DNA of 64,000 bases from Pontederia crassipes (taxonomy: Eukaryota > Streptophyta > Magnoliopsida > Commelinales > Pontederiaceae), in contig CM060188.1 in the NCBI GenBank assembly GCA_030549335.1, positions 10,912,001 to 10,976,000 of the forward strand. The letters run 5' to 3'. The notes below the pieces were generated by a model. That model was not told where the DNA came from. It was given only the letters and a program-made list of their open reading frames with translations, and did no database searches. Shown piece after piece: positions 59,146 to 64,000 of the stretch; within the stretch, counting starts at the first letter, position 1, and each line of letters opens with the position of its first letter. A program made the translations under genes and the position numbers.

Positions 59146-61443
59146 GAAATCTTGATGGAAAGAGAAATTAATTGATGGAAACGTCCAGAAGTCAAATTAA
59201 AAAGTTCATAGAGTAATATGATATGGGCAAAATTGTAGACGGATCAGAATTTGCGGCCGAAATCGGAAAATGCATGTATTAGCGTAATCAGTGCAGAGTA
59301 GAATATAAGGTGTAATAAGGGTCATATGAGAAAAATAGAAACGCCGATAGACCAATTTCGAAACTTGGGCGCCAAATGAAATCAATAGGCAATCAAATCA
59401 GTGGGGCGCAAATCAAATTAGAAAAAAAAATTAATCCAGCCACAAAATCGGGGGCAAAAAATCAGGAAATGATGGCAACTTGCGGGGGTAAAATAAGAAA
59501 TCAATTTCGGACGCCAATTGCGAACAAATTACGGGCACCATATCAGAAGTTGCCACCAAGATGATGAATACATCTCCGAATTATAGGATCACATATAGAA
59601 GGAAAAAAAATTTAAATCAATTCAAAAATTGGATATCATGATAAAAAGATCTGCAGAGAAAATTTAAAGGCGCCAAATATGAATAAATAAACCCCAAAAT
59701 TAAAGGATAGATAAAATCAAATCAGCATAGCAGATACATCAACTGGAATTACGGGCAAATCGGACATTGGATTTGAGGCGATAAGAAAATCCGGCAAATT
59801 AGGCTTTCCAGGCGTAATATCTGAAAGGTAAAATTTAGTGTAATAAACTGAATTGGGCACAATACAGATTCATATTCATATATCGGCCAAAATCATAAAT
59901 GAATCAGCAACTCAAATATTTAACCAACGTAATCATTCATAGGGCAGATTTGCTTGACCGCCAAATTAAAAAGTTTCCATATCTCGGCCGAAATGAAAAC
60001 TTTCCATATCTCGGCCGAAATGAAATTGGGCGACATTGCGGGCGTAAGAGTGCCAAACAAATGCAAGGCGTAAAGAGAAAAAAAAATCGAAAGCGCCAAA
60101 TCCCGGGCGAAGCACCATTAACAGCATGAATCACGTCAAAAAGTTCAATAACGAGAGATAATTCTTCACACATAATTCTGCAATAAATCACATCAGAAAA
60201 TTATAAAAAGAAAACCTGATAGTCTTAATCCGATATGGGCGTGATAGATCAAATTTTTAAAAATTTCAAACTAAAAAATCATCAAGAGAACTGAACCATT
60301 ATAACAATTAATAAGATAAGATGCCAAAAGAATAATTCCAGCTGCGCAACTAAATTTTTTTTTTCCGAAACTTATCTCTGCAACAAGAAATTATTTACAA
60401 AATAACTCATTATTTACAAAAAAAATACATACAACTACAAATAATTTCACAGATAATTTACATATACTACAAAAAATTATGGCCATAAAGTGTCACTTTT
60501 ATCATATATGATCAGAAAAATTTTGTCAAATTGTGCTTGTGAGTATAAAGGTTGTCGCAAGAGTTAAAAATTGAAATTTGACCACAAGTTTAGTCACAAA
60601 TTCTTTTCATAAAATAAATTCAGTGAATTCGGTGCAAAATTTTCTTGACGGGATGTATCAACTTAATCTCAAACTAAGCGCTGAATACAAAATAATAAAA
60701 TTTTCCCGAAGGTGTCCAGCCAGAAACGATAGAAAAACTCAAATAAGATATATCAAATTGGATAATGATTGTAGGTGCAAAACTTCAAAACTTTAATTAA
60801 CTGTGATTTGATCAGAATTATCAGAGCGCAAAAACTGAGAGAGATAAGACACCGGGCGTAAAAGATTTTTCGAAGTCATTAAAGTCGAAACGAGGTTAAA
60901 TCCAACTTATACGTTCAGAAATACATTACGACCGAATTGAAGTCGACATGATTGGCCGTAATGCAAAATAGGGTTTCGGCCGAAATAAAGTCGAATGAAA
61001 CTTGAGAATATTACCCCAACTCTTACGTCGACAATTGAATCATTACGGCCGAAAGTGAATTAAGAAGATTCTTTACGACCGTACAGATCGAATAGAACAA
61101 ACCACTTTGGCCAAAACGAGATCAAATCCATGGCGTAAAATAACGTTCGGATAAAATTACGGCCGTAAAATAGAAGATTAGAACTCAATCGATATTGCGA
61201 GCCGTAAAACCAGTAAAGCCGATAAAAATCAATCTCGGTCGTAAAACCATAAGACGACGACAGAATTTTAAGCCGAAAGTTGACAATTTAAAAAATTATC
61301 GTGACCTTTATCTGCAAAAGAAAAAATGTCAGTTTAATCACAAAAATAATTAAAACAATTAATACATATTTATAAAGAATTATTTACAATTTATTTACAT
61401 TTCCTAATAATTCATAAAAATCAGAAATTAATTAATAAAATAT

Positions 61444-61461
61444 TCCCCGGCAACGATGCCA
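61444..61461 (-). other. Primer-binding site of the LARD (tRNA-Asp type)
   Basis: The minus strand reads TGGCATCGTTGCCGGGGA six bases inside the 5' LTR. The family form is TGGCGCCGTTGCCGGGGA; one base differs here. Confidence 0.82.
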
Positions 61462-61467
61462 AAAACT

Positions 61468-63171
61468 TGATGCGTATGAGATGATGTAGCAAAATAGAAT
61501 CGCTAGCAAGTGCACTAGTCGCTCAAGTAATATAGTAAATAGGAGTAAGAGTGTCGAACCCACGAGAAATATTATTAATTTAATATCTGAATCTTTAAAT
61601 TAATAAGAGAGGAAAAACATGGATTTTGAAAATGAGTTTTAAAAGATAAAGAAAATAAGATAAATATAAGATAGTGGTGTTGAAGTTAGGTCTTAGGATG
61701 AAAATCGATCAGGATAAATATTTGAACCATAAAAGATAAATTTAATCTTAAAGATGAATTAGAGTCTCCCTAAAGTAATCTAACATAATTAATTTGTGGT
61801 CTTCACGATTGGCATCCCTCAATTTAATCATATAGAACTATCTTAATTTAATAAGGATTGAAGTCTCCACGACTGGTACCTCCAAAATCATATTAAAATT
61901 AAGATGCATTAAATTGAATTCTCTAGACTATTAATCACTCCACAAACTGGTATAGATTAATAGACCACACAAACTTGATTCTCCACACACTAGTTATCAA
62001 ATTTATGTCAATTATTAATTCCAAACAAAATCAATTATAATTAGTATAATAAATTCTGAAATTAAACACTCCACAAACTGGTATAGCCTAATTCAAAAAT
62101 TTAATTAACTAACATAAAAGCATTAAGCACAATTAATAATTGATCAGAAAAGATTAAAGCAAATAAGATAGGGTCCAAACATTTCCCTTCAATTAATAAT
62201 CTCCTAAAATAATAATTCTATCAACCTCCAACCGTCGCACCTCTCTCCTCTTGGTCATAGCCTGCAGAGCTCACGACTCGCCATGGAAGAAACCTGAACT
62301 TCAGAGCACATTTTGGAACGACGAATTCTTCACGTATTTATAGGTGCGGACGACCTTCAGTTTGATCCCGATCGTATATCGTACGGTTTGAATTAAATTT
62401 AGTGGATAAAAGTTGATACGTTCTCGGGCAAAATGATAATTTCGCCCAAGGATAAACTCTTTTCATCTTTACACCTTCTTGGAATCTCGCCCAAAACGAT
62501 AGGCTTCTTATCTTTACCCCCTCCAAATCTCGACCAAAACAAAGAGGAGTCCTTATCATTACGCCCAAAGAGATAAATATCATTTTATCTTTACCCCCTT
62601 CATATCTTGACCAAAATGATAAACAATTCATATCTTTACACCTTTCCATTACGCCCAAAACGATAACATCTTCTAGTTTTGGCCAAAACGATGAGTTTTC
62701 TTTCCGTTACCCCCTCCAAATCTCGACCAAAACAAAGAGGAGTCCTTATCATTACGCCCAAAATGATAAGTCATTTCTTATCTTTACCCCCTCCAAATCT
62801 CGGCCAAAATGAAAAGTCTTCTATCATTACTCCCTTTGAATCTCGCCCAAAATGATGAAATCTGATCTCGTTACGCCCAAAATTCAAGTTGCATTCGTTT
62901 TTACCCCCAACGAAGTAAGATGTAATTTATCCAACCATGAGATCATCTCGGCCGAAATATAATTCTTTACGACCGATTCATTTTACCTGCAAAATAATTA
63001 TAAAAATTACGTAAATTCCTCTTTAGTTAAAATATTCAAAATATTAATAATTAAAATTGATAAATCCGGAATTACGACTAAAAGTGACTAAAAATGATGC
63101 ATGCCATGAACAAATTACAGAAAAATTAATTAAAATAATAATTTAAAATATGTTGTATTTTGCATGCATCA
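61468..63171 (-). repeat. 5' LTR of the LARD
   Basis: It starts TGATGCGTATGAG and ends GCATGCATCA in plus orientation. It lacks the ~145 bp present at about 55350-55495 of the other LTR. The TATA box on the minus strand is at 62335-62342. Confidence 0.92.
62335..62342 (-). promoter_or_regulatory. TATA box of the LARD 5' LTR
   Basis: TATAAATA on the minus strand, about 830 bases from the LTR start. This is the functional promoter position for a minus-strand element. Confidence 0.6.
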
Positions 63172-63320
63172 GCCTTGAATTTGTCCCACATGCATAAGTC
63201 ACGGAAGAGATGCTGGGTATATATGAGAACATGTCCTTCACCAGGTGTGACACGTTTTGGTAAAATCGTGCGGGCCGAGGTCCAGAGCAGACAATATCAC
63301 ACGCTGGTGGAGAATGTTAT

Positions 63321-63639
63321 ATGTGCACGTGGCAAGCACCCTCACCCGAAAGCACGCTCGTGCTCTGATTTATGACAACTGCGCCCCTCGTCACACTATG
63401 CGCCGCCGACGGTCTCTCTCTGTGCTCCGAGTGCAAAGTGGGCGCCCACTCTAGCAACGGGCATCTATGGATCTCTTATGTCGAGGGCTTCTCTTGTCCT
63501 TCCTTGGGTTAGACTGCACATGACTATTATTTTTTCTCAACTCTGATGACATTCAAAAAAAGAAAAAGAAAAAGAAAATCCAAGTTTCTGCAAGTCCTTA
63601 GCCTCCTCGTGTGGTCATCTTCTCTGTGCAGCCGAACTC
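63321..63639. other. GC-richer segment between the TRIM and the right inverted arm
   Basis: No gene recognised. It may be the right half of the GC-rich interior of the TIR element that also appears at 50801-51448. Confidence 0.4.
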
Positions 63640-63915
63640 CGAGAGCGGCGCACGGAAGAGCGCCCACACTGCGCAGGGCGACCTCCCTCTTTGCCTACTT
63701 TTTTTTTAAAAAATTTTTTATTTGACATTGAATGAGTAATTTTGACTTTTCAGAAATAGAAAAAATGAAGTTAACAAAAAGATTGACAAAAATCGACGGA
63801 ATGATTAAATTAAAAAAATTATGCTAGTTTAGGGATAAAAAAGTTTATAGTTTAGAATTAAATGTGAAAAATCCTGATAGTTCAGGAGTGATTTGTGAAA
63901 ATAATCATTATTTTT
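63640..63915 (-). repeat. Right inverted arm of the nested TIR element
   Basis: The reverse complement matches about 50531-50800, including the AT-rich outer part and the start of the GC-rich inner part (gtgggcgc...gtgcgccgct). Confidence 0.75.
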
Positions 63916-64000
63916 AATCAATAATTTATATGAAAGAAATTATTATTTTTATTTATTTTCAAGATTAATTAATATAATATTAACTTATCTAATAATTATC

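Larger units (their letters stand above)
56447..61467 (-). other. Non-coding interior of the LARD, 5.0 kb
   Basis: No domain is recognisable on either strand. It holds a duplicated purine-tract-like block (56450-56484 and 57525-57575), a micro-insertion (57105-57148) and a 100-bp tandem duplication (58945-59145). From about 58700 to 61300 there are dozens of copies of short ggcgtaa and cggccgaaa words. Confidence 0.8.
54597..63171 (-). mobile_element. Non-coding LARD-type LTR retrotransposon with GCCTT target duplication
   Basis: GCCTT flanks both ends (54592-54596 and 63172-63176). LTRs of 1850 bp (54597-56446) and 1704 bp (61468-63171) start TGATGC and end GCATCA. The shorter copy lacks about 145 bp near 62220. 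On the minus strand an Asp-type primer site (TGGCATCGTTGCCGGGGA, 61444-61461) follows the right LTR, and a TTTGGGGAGTT purine tract precedes the left LTR. This fixes minus orientation. The 5.0-kb interior has no gag or pol and only low-complexity short frames, so the element must have been mobilised in trans, most likely by a Tat/Athila-type gypsy element given the primer site. Confidence 0.93.
54220..63320 (+). mobile_element. Tandem TRIM array split by a later insertion
   Basis: Units repeat at a 252-bp period. Each has a short LTR (for example 54328-54489, ending TGTTACA), then a Met primer site TGGTATCAGAGCC (54240-54252 and 54492-54504), about 90 bp of interior and the purine tract aaggggggaagga. 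The first LTR is truncated to its last bases. The third LTR starts at 54580 and is cut after 17 bp by the LARD at 54597; it resumes at 63177 and ends at about 63320. The LTR word ggacaatatcacacgctgg is the known 3' signature of plant TRIMs of this type. No coding capacity. Confidence 0.85.

Overview
The window is plant nuclear DNA. It has intron-containing genes with plant splice sites, Ty3/gypsy LTR retrotransposons, RTE-type LINE ends and a plant laccase with a miR397 site. Strongly GC-rich first exons that grade into AT-rich downstream exons, together with large introns, suggest a commelinid-type monocot with a repeat-rich genome. The species cannot be named from the sequence.

Four host genes can be supported. 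(1) A single-exon gene for a small two-helix membrane protein at 11.4-11.8 kb (+). (2) An AGD6/AGD7-type ARF GTPase-activating protein in three exons at 12.5-16.0 kb (+). (3) A complete six-exon laccase at 25.6-28.0 kb (-), 560 residues, with all copper-ligand motifs and a near-perfect miR397 target. (4) A 16-exon gene at 31.1-45.9 kb (-) for a conserved 1203-residue plant protein of unknown function, probably helical (ARM/HEAT-like). All four gene models keep phase from start to stop. They do not form a pathway; this is ordinary eukaryotic gene order separated by repeats.

The rest is mostly mobile DNA. 0.6-6.3 kb is a decayed Ty3/gypsy element (+) with both LTRs. 6.5-9.0 kb is a 2.4-kb solo LTR with a perfect 5-bp target duplication. 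9.0-10.2 kb is a foldback (MULE-like) element whose core is a GC-rich minisatellite. 17.2-22.0 kb is a younger Ty3/gypsy element (-) with an internal deletion. 22.6-23.5 kb is a 5'-truncated RTE LINE, and a shorter relative lies in intron 1 of the large gene. 46-50.5 kb is very AT-rich and featureless.

The right end is a nest. Inverted arms at about 50.5 and 63.9 kb enclose GC-rich filler. Inside them are one LTR of a del/Tekay-like element (51.4-54.0 kb) and a tandem TRIM array. The TRIM array is split by an 8.6-kb non-coding LARD-type retrotransposon (54.6-63.2 kb) that has both LTRs, a primer-binding site and a perfect 5-bp target duplication.

No defence, toxin or biosynthetic system was seen. 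The least expected signal is a scattered set of about ten micro-insertions of 10-30 bp. Most carry an A-run at one end and are flanked by 11-19 bp direct duplications; they lie mostly in introns of the large gene.
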